Source: Vibrio sp. HDW18
GTDB lineage: Bacteria; Pseudomonadota; Gammaproteobacteria; Enterobacterales; Vibrionaceae
Reading direction: 5' to 3'
Assembly: GCF_011306175.1 (NCBI RefSeq)
Contig: NZ_CP049913.1
Span: forward strand, 310,001-374,000
DNA: 64,000 nt
Shown: positions 1 through 7,950 of the stretch, piece after piece
Position numbering within the stretch: the stretch's first letter is position 1
How the letters are laid out: every line of letters starts with the position of its first letter
Position numbers and translations under genes: made by a program
The notes under the pieces: generated by a model
Databases searched by the model: none
Seen by the model: only the letters and a program-made list of their open reading frames with translations
What the model was told of the DNA's origin: nothing

Positions 1-1103
1 GCAATTCGCTGTTTCTGGGTCATTTTGCCGTAAGCCGGCATTTCAGCAGCAAACCCTGCGGTAATTTCCGGCGTCAAGAAGAAGGCGGGTTTTTGACCTT
101 GCCCCAAGATTGCATCTGAAATCACATCACGATCAATCGCATATGATAGGGCTTGACGTACTCGGACATCATCAAATGGTGCTTTAGCGGTATTAAAACC
201 GTAGTAATAAGTACAAAGTTGACCTTGTACCAGTACCGATTGTGGATGCTCTTTTTTCAAACGCTTGAAATGCTCAAGTGGCAGTTCGTTGGTGATCTGA
301 ATCTCACCAGACAAGAAACGGTTCATTTCTGCTACTTGGTTTTCAATCGGCAGATAAGTCACTTTGTTAATGACGGTGTGTTTATCATCCCAGTATTGGG
401 GGTTACGTTTAAGCTCTAAACGCTCGTTAACCACCCATTTATCCAGCACATAAGCACCGTTACCGACATAATTTTCAGGCTTGGTCCATTGTTCGCCATG
501 TTTTTCGATGGTCGCACGGTGAACCGGTTTTACTGTAGTGTGCCCCATCATCATCACAAAATACGGTACCGCGCTTTCCAATTCAAAGCGCAGGGTTTTG
601 TCATCCAGAGCCGTAACACCCAAGGTGGATTTGTCTTTTTCCCCAGCGATGATCTCTTTAGCATTCTTCATCTTGGTGTATTCCATATACCAAGAATAGG
701 GCGAAGCTGTTGCCGGATCGACCGCACGTTGAAAGCTGTACACGAAATCGTGCGCCGTCACCGGATCACCGTTAGACCATTTGGCATCAGGACGAATATG
801 GAAAGTAAAGGTGGTGTTATCGGCCGTTTCCCAACGTTCGGCTACTCCAGGAACCACATTACCATTAGCATCCTGATTGACCAGACCTTCTAACAGATCA
901 CGGATCACGTTGGATTCAGGAACACCTTCGGTTTTGTGTGGGTCGAGAGAGGCAACTTCGGTACCGTTACCGCGCACCAATTCTTGCACGGGAGCCAGTT
1001 TAGTACCCGCAGGGACGTTTGCAGCAACAGAGGTCAATGATGTGGCGGCCACCGCCAAGCCAGCACTGAGCAGCAGTGCTTGGGTGATTTTGTTCTTATA
1101 CAT
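1..1103 (-). CDS. oppA: OppA-like oligopeptide ABC transporter substrate-binding protein (N-terminal part; 3' end outside window)
   Basis: Periplasmic solute-binding protein of family 5 that delivers peptides to an Opp-type ABC importer. Only about 367 codons are visible because the gene runs off the left edge. The ATG at 1103 is preceded by GGAG seven bases upstream. A Sec signal peptide (lysines at positions 3 and 5, then a hydrophobic stretch ending near SVAA, residue ~28) leads into family text such as EVASLDPHKTEGVPESNVIRDL, WSNGDPVTAHDFVYSFQRA, a tyrosine-rich stretch (YYYGFNTAKAPFDDVRVRQA) and YAIDRDVISDAILGQGQKPA, all typical of OppA. No permease gene is visible, so those would lie to the left. 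An MppA-type or other peptide-binding paralogue is possible, so the symbol is less certain than the family. Confidence 0.88.
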   Translation of the reverse strand, partial: MYKNKITQALLLSAGLAVAATSLTSVAANVPAGTKLAPVQELVRGNGTEVASLDPHKTEGVPESNVIRDLLEGLVNQDANGNVVPGVAERWETADNTTFTFHIRPDAKWSNGDPVTAHDFVYSFQRAVDPATASPYSWYMEYTKMKNAKEIIAGEKDKSTLGVTALDDKTLRFELESAVPYFVMMMGHTTVKPVHRATIEKHGEQWTKPENYVGNGAYVLDKWVVNERLELKRNPQYWDDKHTVINKVTYLPIENQVAEMNRFLSGEIQITNELPLEHFKRLKKEHPQSVLVQGQLCTYYYGFNTAKAPFDDVRVRQALSYAIDRDVISDAILGQGQKPAFFLTPEITAGFAAEMPAYGKMTQKQRI

Positions 1104-1412
1104 GCATAAACTCCAAGTTTTAATATTGCATCCATGACATCCATGTCAGGTATTCAGAACGGCTGATAGTTGTTGTATAAGTATTGAACAAAAACAACTT
1201 ATACCTGGCACGGATCGCGAATCACCTTAACAACCCTTGCATCAATTTGCCATAAAAATGTCTTACAAACCGACTATGCTCCTTCGGTTCTTTCCGATAT
1301 TAGTAAAAAATTTCACCACTTGGGTTTATCTGCAGTAGATAACGATTTTCCGAGCAGGTCGCTCATCACATCGATAAATGGTGTACCAATCGATACAACA
1401 AAACCATAGACT
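1104..1412. other. Upstream region of the oppA-like gene
   Basis: No gene is seen here. It should hold the leftward promoter and leader of the oppA-like gene. The one distinct structure is an inverted repeat, GTATAAGT (1175-1182) and ACTTATAC (1197-1204) with a 14-base spacer, roughly 70-100 bases upstream of the start codon. It could be an operator or a leader hairpin; I cannot assign a regulator. Confidence 0.4.
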
Positions 1413-2075
1413 CTACACTGCCCAATTTAATACTGGCCAACCATGCTGTGCACCTTGTGCTCGTAATTGTGGACACGGATTGACCAGATAAGTGAAATCT
1501 GCGTGTAGGCATAACGGCAGATCATTGATCGAATCGGTATAAAAATGAATGTGTTGATAGGTTTCACTCTGCTCAGAGAGCCACTGCTGCAAACGCAGCA
1601 CTTTACCTTCACGATAACTGGCTACCCCGGCAATTTCCGAACTATAGCAACCTTGCCTTTCGACTAAATCAATTCCCAATGCATGCGCAATACCAAAATG
1701 CGCAGCCACCTCTTGCACTAAAAAAGAGACGGAAGCAGAAATGATCAGACAGGTGCTGCCCTGCAGCTTTAGCTGTGCCAACAATGTTCGAGCTTGAGCA
1801 AAATGCCGCGGTACAATCAACTGCGCAACGCACTCTTGTGCCCAAGCTTGTACGCTAGCAATCGGCACATTGGCTAACGGCTGCATGGCAAAAGTAATGT
1901 ACTGTGCCATATCCATTTTACCTTGCGCATACAACGCCATACGTCGCCGATCTTCTGTCACAAAATTATGATCCGTCGCAATCCCTTTCTCGGCTAAAAA
2001 GGCATTCCAAATCATGGCACAATCCCCATCAATCAGGGTGTCATCCAAGTCAAACACATAGAGGGACTTACTCAT
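1413..2075 (-). CDS. HAD-superfamily subfamily IB hydrolase (SerB-like phosphatase)
   Basis: Cytosolic HAD phosphatase of 220 residues in the IB group related to phosphoserine phosphatase; the physiological substrate is not evident. Motif I is FDLDDT (nucleophile D9, acid D11), motif II is the S113-A-S115 segment in CLIISASVSF, the conserved lysine is K158 (REGKVL) and motif III is TDSINDLPL with D181 and D185. All catalytic positions are therefore present. The helical cap lies between about residues 18 and 100. It is read toward the oppA-like gene, with 309 bases between them. The serB name is avoided because IB hydrolases of this length are distinct from SerB. Confidence 0.85.
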   Translation of the reverse strand: MSKSLYVFDLDDTLIDGDCAMIWNAFLAEKGIATDHNFVTEDRRRMALYAQGKMDMAQYITFAMQPLANVPIASVQAWAQECVAQLIVPRHFAQARTLLAQLKLQGSTCLIISASVSFLVQEVAAHFGIAHALGIDLVERQGCYSSEIAGVASYREGKVLRLQQWLSEQSETYQHIHFYTDSINDLPLCLHADFTYLVNPCPQLRAQGAQHGWPVLNWAV

Positions 2076-2312
2076 TTGAGGCTCTCATCTATTAACATAT
2101 TCTTGATTTAAACCAGTGACTGTAAATCGAGAATATGACGATTGATAGGTTGTCACACGAGCGAAATCACCACTTGAGATAAATATCGCTATCCAATCCT
2201 CAATGAATCAAATGAATTGTTAGCATCACAGTTCATCGAAATAGTAGTGAAATACGCAAGGTCACTTTGCCGTAGCACTGGTGGTCTGAACAATCACCAC
2301 AACTACAGCAGA

Positions 2313-3608
2313 TTAATTGAGGGGCATCTCATCACTGACCTGCGGTAAATCATGCGGTTCATTACTTGAAATGTCGCTACTCAACAACGGTGGATTGATC
2401 ACTTGGTCACTGCTCGCGACTGTGTCGGTTTTTTCCAAAGGTGGAAAGCTTGCCCAACGAGTAGTGGCAACTAATACTAGAACCAAGCCAGCCACGGCAG
2501 TAGAGGAAATATGGATCACTTTATCTTGCCGCCAATTCTGTAACCACGCAGCAAGCCATAAGCTGGTACACAGCACCAGAATGATGGGTGTATGCCAGAG
2601 TGATTCACGGGTGGTCAGCAGCCAAGGGGCAGAGAGGAAAATCAGTAGTGTTTGCCAAGTAAAGACTTGTAACGAATGGCGACCAAGATAACTGAGCGGC
2701 TCATACACTAAAGCACTAGGGTATAAACGTATCACGGTGGCGATCAAATAAATCCATACACTTAGGCTTAATACGCGCAGCCAACCGAGTTCAGGCTTAC
2801 TTGAAGCAGCATAAACCATCTGCTGAGTGATACCCAACGGTGTTAATAAGTCGCGATAAGCAGCAAAAATCACTAGTGCCGCAACAACACACAACCACAT
2901 CAACCGAGGGGTAAACCAAGCTAAATCATCTTGTCGCTGGCGATAGCCCAATGCCGCACCAAAGAAAAACAGCAGTTGCCAAGCAAACGGGTCAAAATAA
3001 CCAAATTCAGGAATGTAGGTGGGGGAAAGCGCTTGAAATAACGGTGTCAAAAGTGAGGCATTAATCCAACCGCTACTCGCCCATACACCGACACTAAATA
3101 TCAACACCGCTTTGAGATAACCACGCCGAAATGCATAGAGTGCAAATGGAAACAACCACATATACATGATATACAGCGGCAAAATTTCCAGATATGCAGG
3201 CTTATTGAGCAGCAGGAAACTCATCAGTAAAGTCATTAAAGGCAAGGTAAGCAGGTTACTAAAACTGCCACCAAACACACTCACTTGCTCAGCAAAATAG
3301 ACGCGACCGAATAAAAACCACAACATCGCGATAAACAGACCAATCAGATGATACTTATAAATAGTAAACGCCCGTCGCCATACTTTATTAGTCATTTCAC
3401 GGTTAGAATACTCACTACGGCTATATACCATGCCAGCCAGTAACCCTGACATAAAAATAAACCCTTCCGCAGCCCCAAAGACTCCAATTGGCTCATGGGT
3501 AACACGTTGCAAGATGGTAGTACCACCGCTATACCAGATCAGATGGTTAAAAGTGATCAAGACCAACAATAATCCTCGAATACTGTCCAATGCGGGGATG
3601 CGTTTCAT
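2313..3608 (-). CDS. OpgC-like polytopic acyltransferase-family membrane protein
   Basis: 431-residue inner-membrane protein. The N-terminus (RIPALDSIRGLLLVLITFNHL) carries the D-S-x-R-G signature of OpgC and related acyltransferase-3 proteins, and about ten hydrophobic segments follow up to residue ~390, ending in a polar tail of about 40 residues rich in Ser, Asp and Pro. The OpgC family adds succinyl groups to osmoregulated periplasmic glucans in enterobacteria. No opgG/opgH glucan synthesis genes are seen here, so the substrate is unknown. The ATG at 3608 has AGGGAG about eight bases upstream. It is transcribed alone, with 237 bases to the next gene. Confidence 0.78.
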   Translation of the reverse strand: MKRIPALDSIRGLLLVLITFNHLIWYSGGTTILQRVTHEPIGVFGAAEGFIFMSGLLAGMVYSRSEYSNREMTNKVWRRAFTIYKYHLIGLFIAMLWFLFGRVYFAEQVSVFGGSFSNLLTLPLMTLLMSFLLLNKPAYLEILPLYIMYMWLFPFALYAFRRGYLKAVLIFSVGVWASSGWINASLLTPLFQALSPTYIPEFGYFDPFAWQLLFFFGAALGYRQRQDDLAWFTPRLMWLCVVAALVIFAAYRDLLTPLGITQQMVYAASSKPELGWLRVLSLSVWIYLIATVIRLYPSALVYEPLSYLGRHSLQVFTWQTLLIFLSAPWLLTTRESLWHTPIILVLCTSLWLAAWLQNWRQDKVIHISSTAVAGLVLVLVATTRWASFPPLEKTDTVASSDQVINPPLLSSDISSNEPHDLPQVSDEMPLN

Positions 3609-3857
3609 GGAAATCTCCCTGCAGTTTTAGTCCAGCAGATCGACTATCGACCAATACACTAACTAAAAATGCGGATAAGCAGTTGAATTAATATGATAAT
3701 AGCAGGACTGTGACCATTTGTTGGGTTTGCCTCTTCCTGAGTGCGCAAATCCTTACACCACTGAATCAATTTGTAAATAGAATGTATCGAAAAAGCGGAA
3801 AGGTCGCACAGCTAGCGCATGATACAACTGCAATATTCATCGCGAAATGCCAGCGAC

Positions 3858-3985
3858 TATCCCCAAACAACTTGGAGTTGCAGGTAGGCGGCAAGTGAGT
3901 GAGTCCCCATGAGCATAGGCAAACTATGTGATTGGGATGAACAAACCTAGCCAACACCGCTGCAGCTTCAAGTAGGAAGGGAATA
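3858..3985. repeat. ERIC/IRU intergenic repeat, copy 1 (128 bp)
   Basis: Matches the Vibrio form of the Enterobacterial Repetitive Intergenic Consensus. It starts at TATCCCCAAACAACTTGGAG, contains the core GTCCCCATGAGCATAG...CTATGTGATTGGGATGAAC and ends CTGCAGCTTCAAGTAGGAAGG followed by GAATA. The whole element is an imperfect palindrome and is flanked by TA, the usual ERIC insertion context. The same element recurs at 38086-38213 and 45186-45304. Open reading frames crossing it on either strand are not genes. Confidence 0.93.
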
Positions 3986-4111
3986 ACGAGTTGATCTAGG
4001 CCAAAATGATGACAATCATCTATGGGATTAGAATTAGGTGAAATGATAATGATGCGCAGATTAATAAAATACTTACACACCACAATCAAAAGCGTCGTTA
4101 CTTATTAATCT

Positions 4112-4315
4112 TTATTGATTCTGTTTAAAGAAACGTTCGGCCTGAGCAAATAAACTATCACAGTGTTTTTTCTGTTGGATATACTCATCACTGCCTTGTG
4201 TCATAGACTCCAAGACAGCTTGAGCCTCATGGTACTCTTTGACCATAAATTCAAACTTAGCTTCATACGCAGCTTTTTTATTCTTATTAGGCGATCTCGC
4301 TCTCTTATTTTTCAT
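4112..4315 (-). CDS. Small hypothetical protein, charged and probably coiled-coil (67 aa)
   Basis: Not recognised. A very basic N-terminus (KNKRARSPNKNKKA) is followed by a predicted long amphipathic helix rich in Glu, Gln and Lys to the C-terminus. It is judged real because the ATG at 4315 has a clean AGAGG Shine-Dalgarno about eight bases upstream, almost the same ribosome-binding context as the cold-shock gene at 5108, and because the protein is plausible and low in rare residues. It stands alone between the ERIC copy and an AT-rich gap. The function cannot be inferred; a nucleic-acid or ribosome-binding role would fit the basic head but is only a guess. Confidence 0.6.
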   Translation of the reverse strand: MKNKRARSPNKNKKAAYEAKFEFMVKEYHEAQAVLESMTQGSDEYIQQKKHCDSLFAQAERFFKQNQ

Positions 4316-5107
4316 AATTATACCTCTATAAAATCATTTAATAGGATTGAATTATCCGCCCCCAGAACTTATGGCAATGATAATAAAACAATCAATATTT
4401 ATCTCTTAACGCCATCGAGAAACAAAAATAACACTTTATAAAACAACTTAATAATAAATAATATTGTTAGTCACATTAAAAATAACCGTCAAAACCATTT
4501 ATAAAAACTTAATCATTTAGGATTATCAAATATTCATCAATCGTTAATAGCTAACAACAAAATAACATCCAACAAAACTATTGAACGACCTTTAATATAT
4601 GCTCAATTAAAAATCAGCCACAACACAGAGCTAACAAAACTAGAAAATACAATTTTATAAAGTGTTCAAAATAAAAATCGAGGCTCACTATACACCGATA
4701 AAATGAAATAGATAGGTATTTTCTCGCTACTAGGGTGGTGGATGGAGATGGTCAGCGCTGGCAAAAAAGCCGAATAGAGAACCTCAAGTTGCTAGTGTTC
4801 AATGCCGATTGCTTAGAAAACCGTGTGATAGTATCAAGCCTACCCTTACCGCAAGCACAAATTAACATCTTGATGTTCATCCACCAATAAAAATAAAAAA
4901 TAAAAAACTAGCTATTCTTAATGGTATCGGTATACTGCACCACAGCTCTTAAGAAGAGAGCTATTTATGTAATTTAAGATCAAAATTTCTCTCAAGTACT
5001 TCATCGATTACCTCGTTACGTTCCTGCGATAAAATATTCATCTCTAAATCATTGAGTAGCACTTCAGTTAGCTAAATTTTTCATTAAAAATCAATATAGA
5101 GGTATCT
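4316..5107. other. AT-rich intergenic stretch with leader of the cold-shock gene
   Basis: About 790 bases with no supported gene. 4316-4690 and 4870-5107 are strongly AT-rich, whereas 4700-4870 has a more ordinary base composition and could be decayed coding sequence, though I see no recognisable protein in any frame. The right part should include a long 5' leader for the cold-shock gene, as is usual for csp transcripts. Confidence 0.4.
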
Positions 5108-5320
5108 ATGTCTGCTAAATTAACTGGTTCAGTAAAGTGGTTCAACGAAACTAAAGGCTTCGGTTTTCTTTCTCAAGACAACGGTGGCGATGATGTATTC
5201 GTACATTTCAACTCAATCGTTTCTACTGGTTTCAAAACCTTAGCTGAAGGCCAAAAAGTTTCGTTCATCGTTGAACAAGGCAAAAAAGGCTTACAAGCTG
5301 CGCAAGTTACTGCGCTATAA
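5108..5320 (+). CDS. CspA-family cold-shock protein
   Basis: 70-residue single cold-shock domain that binds single-stranded RNA and DNA and acts as an RNA chaperone. RNP1 is KGFGFLSQ (about residues 16-23), RNP2 is DVFVHFNS (about 30-37) and [13 protein letters not shown] is the standard family opening. The ATG at 5108 has AGAGG seven bases upstream, after an AT-rich leader. A perfect 10-bp hairpin lies directly downstream. Vibrio genomes have several csp paralogues and I cannot tell which one this is, so no symbol is given. Confidence 0.95.
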   Translation: MSAKLTGSVKWFNETKGFGFLSQDNGGDDVFVHFNSIVSTGFKTLAEGQKVSFIVEQGKKGLQAAQVTAL

Positions 5321-5326
5321 GAATTT

Positions 5327-5354
5327 TGTGGCACCATAATTATTTGGTGCCACA
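5327..5354. terminator. Hairpin between csp and arsJ (convergent genes)
   Basis: Perfect 10-bp stem TGTGGCACCA (5327-5336) with TGGTGCCACA (5345-5354) and an 8-base AT loop. It sits between the stop of the cold-shock gene and the stop of the convergent arsJ gene. No clear U-tract follows on either strand, so termination efficiency is uncertain. Confidence 0.6.
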
Positions 5355-5384
5355 CTTCTCTTCCTACCATTATTTCATTTATCG

Positions 5385-6614
5385 CTATTCATTTTGTACC
5401 CGTTTAGATTCGGTGCCCCTTGGCAACCAAAACGAAATCAATGTCGTCAGAGCTAAAAAAGCAAACGAAACCCACAAGCAAGCTGCCAATCCCGATCTTT
5501 GAAACACCCATCCAGACAAGATAGTGCCAATCAAACGCCCCATCGCATTCGCCATGTAATAGAAACCAACATCCAGTGACACTCCATCACTTTTGGCGTA
5601 GCGGACAATCAAATAAGAGTGCAGTGATGAATTGACAGCAAATACCGCACCAAAACTCAATAAGCCGACGATGATCACCATTTCTGGGTACCATTGCTGC
5701 TGAACGCTATACGCAATCCCGGCCGTCACTAATGACAGCAAGAAAGCCCACTTGATCGCCGCTTGACCATCCGGCACGTGGTTCGATTGACTGCCGGTGA
5801 TCTTAGGGGCGATACCTTGCACAACACCGTAGCCTATCACCCATAAGGCCAAAAAACCGCCTACTGCGCTATGGCTCCAACCAAATACCGTAGCCAGATA
5901 GATCGGAAGCGCAATCACAAACCATACATCACGTGCACCAAACAAAAACAGACGCGCCGCAGATAATATATTCACACGAGCCGACTTAGAAAAAATTTCG
6001 GCAAACTTTGGCTTATTTTTCGCTTTGCCCAGATCCGATTTAAGGCTTAACACGCTGCCAATAAACACCAAAAGTAACACACCAGCCATAGCCGCAACCG
6101 CATACTGAAAACCGATCAAGGTAAGCAGCGCGCCACCGATGAAAAACCCCGCCCCTTTCAGGGCATTTTTCGAACCAGTGAGGATGGCGATCCATTGGTA
6201 AAGCGCACCTTGTGCATTATCCGGTACTAGGCTTTTAATCGCGCTTTTGGCACTCATCTTATTCAGATCTTTGGCAATCCCTGAGAGTGCTTGCGCCGTC
6301 ATCACCCATGCAATCGACAACCAGCCAGCGGGAGCGGCAAGCATGATAAGCGCCATGATTTGCATACCAAGACCGATATTCATGGTGCGATTCAAACCAA
6401 GACGCGCCCCAAGCCATCCCCCCACCAAGTTAGTAACCACTCCAAAAAATTCGTAAAACAAAAACAGTGACGCAATTTGTAACGCGGAATAACCTAAATC
6501 GTAAAAATAGAGCACGACCAACATCCGTAGTGCGCCATCGGTAACCGTAAAATTCCAATAATTAAAGGTCACCAGCATATACTGGCGCACATTTTGATTG
6601 CATTGCGATAGCAT
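5385..6614 (-). CDS. arsJ: ArsJ, major-facilitator arsenical efflux protein
   Basis: 409-residue MFS permease with about twelve membrane segments. The N-terminus (NVRQYMLVTFNYWNFTVTDG) and the stretch GIAKDLNKMSAKSAIKSL around residue 115-130 are characteristic of ArsJ. The family exports 1-arseno-3-phosphoglycerate, made by an operon-encoded GAPDH; work on the V. cholerae var operon instead proposed export of free arsenate. Here it is the last gene of arsR-phosphatase-arsJ, 49 bases after the phosphatase, and the usual GAPDH gene is absent. The transporter reads through intact. Likely induced with the operon by arsenate through ArsR. Confidence 0.88.
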   Translation of the reverse strand: MLSQCNQNVRQYMLVTFNYWNFTVTDGALRMLVVLYFYDLGYSALQIASLFLFYEFFGVVTNLVGGWLGARLGLNRTMNIGLGMQIMALIMLAAPAGWLSIAWVMTAQALSGIAKDLNKMSAKSAIKSLVPDNAQGALYQWIAILTGSKNALKGAGFFIGGALLTLIGFQYAVAAMAGVLLLVFIGSVLSLKSDLGKAKNKPKFAEIFSKSARVNILSAARLFLFGARDVWFVIALPIYLATVFGWSHSAVGGFLALWVIGYGVVQGIAPKITGSQSNHVPDGQAAIKWAFLLSLVTAGIAYSVQQQWYPEMVIIVGLLSFGAVFAVNSSLHSYLIVRYAKSDGVSLDVGFYYMANAMGRLIGTILSGWVFQRSGLAACLWVSFAFLALTTLISFWLPRGTESKRVQNE

Positions 6615-6663
6615 AAATCACTCTTTTAGCAAAAGAGCCACCAAAGGCAGCTCTTAAAGGCAG

Positions 6664-7158
6664 TTATTGATTAACCTGTTTGATGTATTCAAGTTGCACC
6701 TCTTTGGTAAATGCGCCCGGCCTTAATGACTGCACTTGAGTGATAATCTCGGCCAGATCCCACCCTTTCTCCAACAATAAATGCGCGGCAAGTAAACCCG
6801 TACGACCCGAGCCTCCCATACAGTGCAAGGCAACTTTATCACCGTTAGCGAGCGCTTGATGTAACGCTGGAGAGATAGATTGCCAATCTGCTTGAAACCC
6901 AGCATCCGGCGCACAATCATCTTCAATGGGTGCATGGAACCATTGCAAACCCATTTGCTCAACCACTTGCGGCAAATCACCAACCCCTTTGGCCTGCATC
7001 TCTTGATGGCTTAAGGCTGTGACCACCACGACCACCCCTTGCGCTTTCAGTTGTTCAATACTTTCAACCAGCCCAAGTTGTTTAGTCCCCGGACAAGGGG
7101 TTAATACTAAAGCGGCATGATTATCTGCCACTGGCAGTTCCCATGTAGGGTGTGTCAT
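6664..7158 (-). CDS. Cysteine-based (dual-specificity-like) phosphatase of the arsenate operon
   Basis: 164-residue cytosolic phosphatase with the P-loop HCMGGSGRT (nucleophile C113, R119) and an acidic loop PIEDDCAPD (about 78-85) supplying the general acid, as in CDKN3/KAP-like phosphatases. It corresponds by position to the putative phosphatase of the V. cholerae var operon, which contributes to arsenate resistance; its substrate is not known to me. The ATG at 7158 has AGGAG eight bases upstream. The 46 bases between arsR and this gene normally accommodate a whole GAPDH gene in this operon type; see the scar entry at 7171-7203. Confidence 0.85.
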   Translation of the reverse strand: MTHPTWELPVADNHAALVLTPCPGTKQLGLVESIEQLKAQGVVVVVTALSHQEMQAKGVGDLPQVVEQMGLQWFHAPIEDDCAPDAGFQADWQSISPALHQALANGDKVALHCMGGSGRTGLLAAHLLLEKGWDLAEIITQVQSLRPGAFTKEVQLEYIKQVNQ

Positions 7159-7170
7159 TGTTCTGCTCCT

Positions 7171-7203
7171 TTATGCTAAACCGACTTTACGCACCAGATC
7201 GGC
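7171..7203 (-). pseudogene. Putative scar: last codons of the deleted ArsJ-associated GAPDH gene
   Basis: Read leftward from 7203 the codons give ADLVRKVGLA followed by TAA (7171-7173), and the ribosome-binding site and ATG of the phosphatase come directly afterwards. The pattern D-L-hydrophobic-x-x-hydrophobic before the stop matches the last helix of GAPDH proteins; the window's own gapA ends LDLIAHISK. In the var-type operon a GAPDH gene sits exactly here. Upstream the frame runs into the 3' part of arsR and stops at 7225-7227, so nothing else of the enzyme remains. The match is only ten residues, so this is an inference. Confidence 0.5.
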
Positions 7204-7204
7204 G

Positions 7205-7594
7205 CTAAGTATCTCTTCGCCGATTTACTTGCCCTGTTGTTTGCTCGGTCTCTGAAATACAACACGTTGGGCGAGATTGCATCTCAGATATACGCAGAAT
7301 ATCTGCCTGATATTCACGTTTAAGACAATCCGATTCAACCAAACCTTGGATCTGTTTTTTCATCCAGCCAGGCAATTGATCCGATAAACGATAAAAGACC
7401 CACTGTCCTTGACGGGTATCCACCACCACACCACTTACACGCAGCAACGCCAAATGACGTGAAATTTTCGGTTGGGTTTCATTAAGAGCGTGAGTTAACT
7501 CAGCAACACAGACTTTTTCTTCACGAGCGATCATCAATAAACAACGCACACGTGTTTCATCTGCCAGTAGCTTAAAAAACTGATGAGGAAACAT
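7205..7594 (-). CDS. arsR: ArsR-family arsenic-responsive repressor
   Basis: Winged-helix SmtB/ArsR repressor of about 129 residues: FPHQFFKLLADETRVRCLLM, the DNA-recognition segment ETQPKISRHLALLRVSG (39-55) and the wing VVVDTRQGQWVFYRL. The E. coli-type CxCxxC sensor is missing; only C29 remains there. A Cys pair, C111-C112, occurs in the C-terminal tail, resembling ArsR variants that bind arsenite through C-terminal cysteines. ATGs at 7621, 7609 and 7594 are in frame. The last is chosen because homology starts there and a predicted promoter would begin transcription near 7617. The final few residues may be altered by the adjacent deletion. First gene of the arsenate operon. Confidence 0.88.
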   Translation of the reverse strand: MFPHQFFKLLADETRVRCLLMIAREEKVCVAELTHALNETQPKISRHLALLRVSGVVVDTRQGQWVFYRLSDQLPGWMKKQIQGLVESDCLKREYQADILRISEMQSRPTCCISETEQTTGQVNRRRDT

Positions 7595-7623
7595 ATGATA
7601 TGCCCACATGTGAATTACCATAT

Positions 7624-7652
7624 ATATTAAATTGACTATTTAGGTCTGTCTA
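7624..7652 (-). promoter_or_regulatory. Predicted promoter of the arsR operon
   Basis: Read leftward: -35 TAGACA (7652-7647), 17-base spacer, -10 TAATAT (7629-7624). Transcription would start around 7617, placing the first upstream arsR ATG (7621) at or before the start site and favouring the ATG at 7594. An ArsR operator would be expected to overlap this AT-rich -10 region. I see no perfect long dyad. Confidence 0.5.
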
Positions 7653-7781
7653 TCGCTAACATCAGATGTCATAGAAAATTCACAGGACAAAACATAGGGG
7701 ACCAAAATGGCTTAACGTTGCTCATAACTAGGAAGAAAAGAGTGATCGGTAAAGGAGAATAAGACAAGTGCGAGATAGAGA

Positions 7782-7822
7782 GAAAAGAAAAACCCCTAGC
7801 AAGCTTTGACTTTGCTAGGGGT
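7782..7822 (-). terminator. Rho-independent terminator of tRNA-Arg
   Basis: Stem of 11 bp between 7792-7802 and 7812-7822 (ACCCCTAGCAA / TTGCTAGGGGT) with a 9-base loop. On the minus strand it is followed by a T-rich run (TTTTCTTTTCT), and it lies nine bases beyond the CCA end of the tRNA gene. Confidence 0.88.
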
Positions 7823-7831
7823 CGAAATAAA

Positions 7832-7908
7832 TGGCACGCCCTACAGGATTCGAACCTGTGACCACATGCTTAGAAGGCACGTGCTCTATCCAACTGAGCT
7901 AAGGGCGC
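7832..7908 (-). tRNA. tRNA-Arg (anticodon UCU)
   Basis: 77-base cloverleaf read leftward: acceptor GCGCCCT paired with AGGGCGT, D-arm AGCTCAGTTGGATAGAGC, anticodon loop CTTCTAA with TCT, variable loop and T-arm with GGTTCGAATCC, discriminator G and encoded CCA (7834-7832). It decodes AGA codons. The terminal pair is G1-U72 rather than the G-C of E. coli, a small variation. It has its own promoter and terminator and lies between the ars operon and folD. Confidence 0.97.
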
Positions 7909-7922
7909 ACTACAGGGTGAGG

Positions 7923-7950
7923 ATTATACGAGTTAAACCGCCTAGATCAA
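7923..7950 (-). promoter_or_regulatory. Promoter of tRNA-Arg
   Basis: Minus-strand TTGATC (7950-7945), 16-base spacer, perfect TATAAT (7928-7923), 14 bases before the mature 5' end of the tRNA at 7908. A GC-containing stretch follows the -10 box. Confidence 0.7.

Noticed and set aside
3766..4089. 107-codon minus-strand frame
   Set aside because: It runs through ERIC copy 1, has no ribosome-binding site or family similarity, and its composition reflects the repeat.
4741..4870. Short reading frames in the less AT-rich part of the csp upstream region
   Set aside because: None is longer than a few dozen codons, none has a recognisable motif, and stops occur in all frames.
7832..7908. tRNA-Arg as an island integration site
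   Set aside because: I saw no integrase gene and no nearby repeat of the tRNA 3' end, so there is no evidence of an integrated element.
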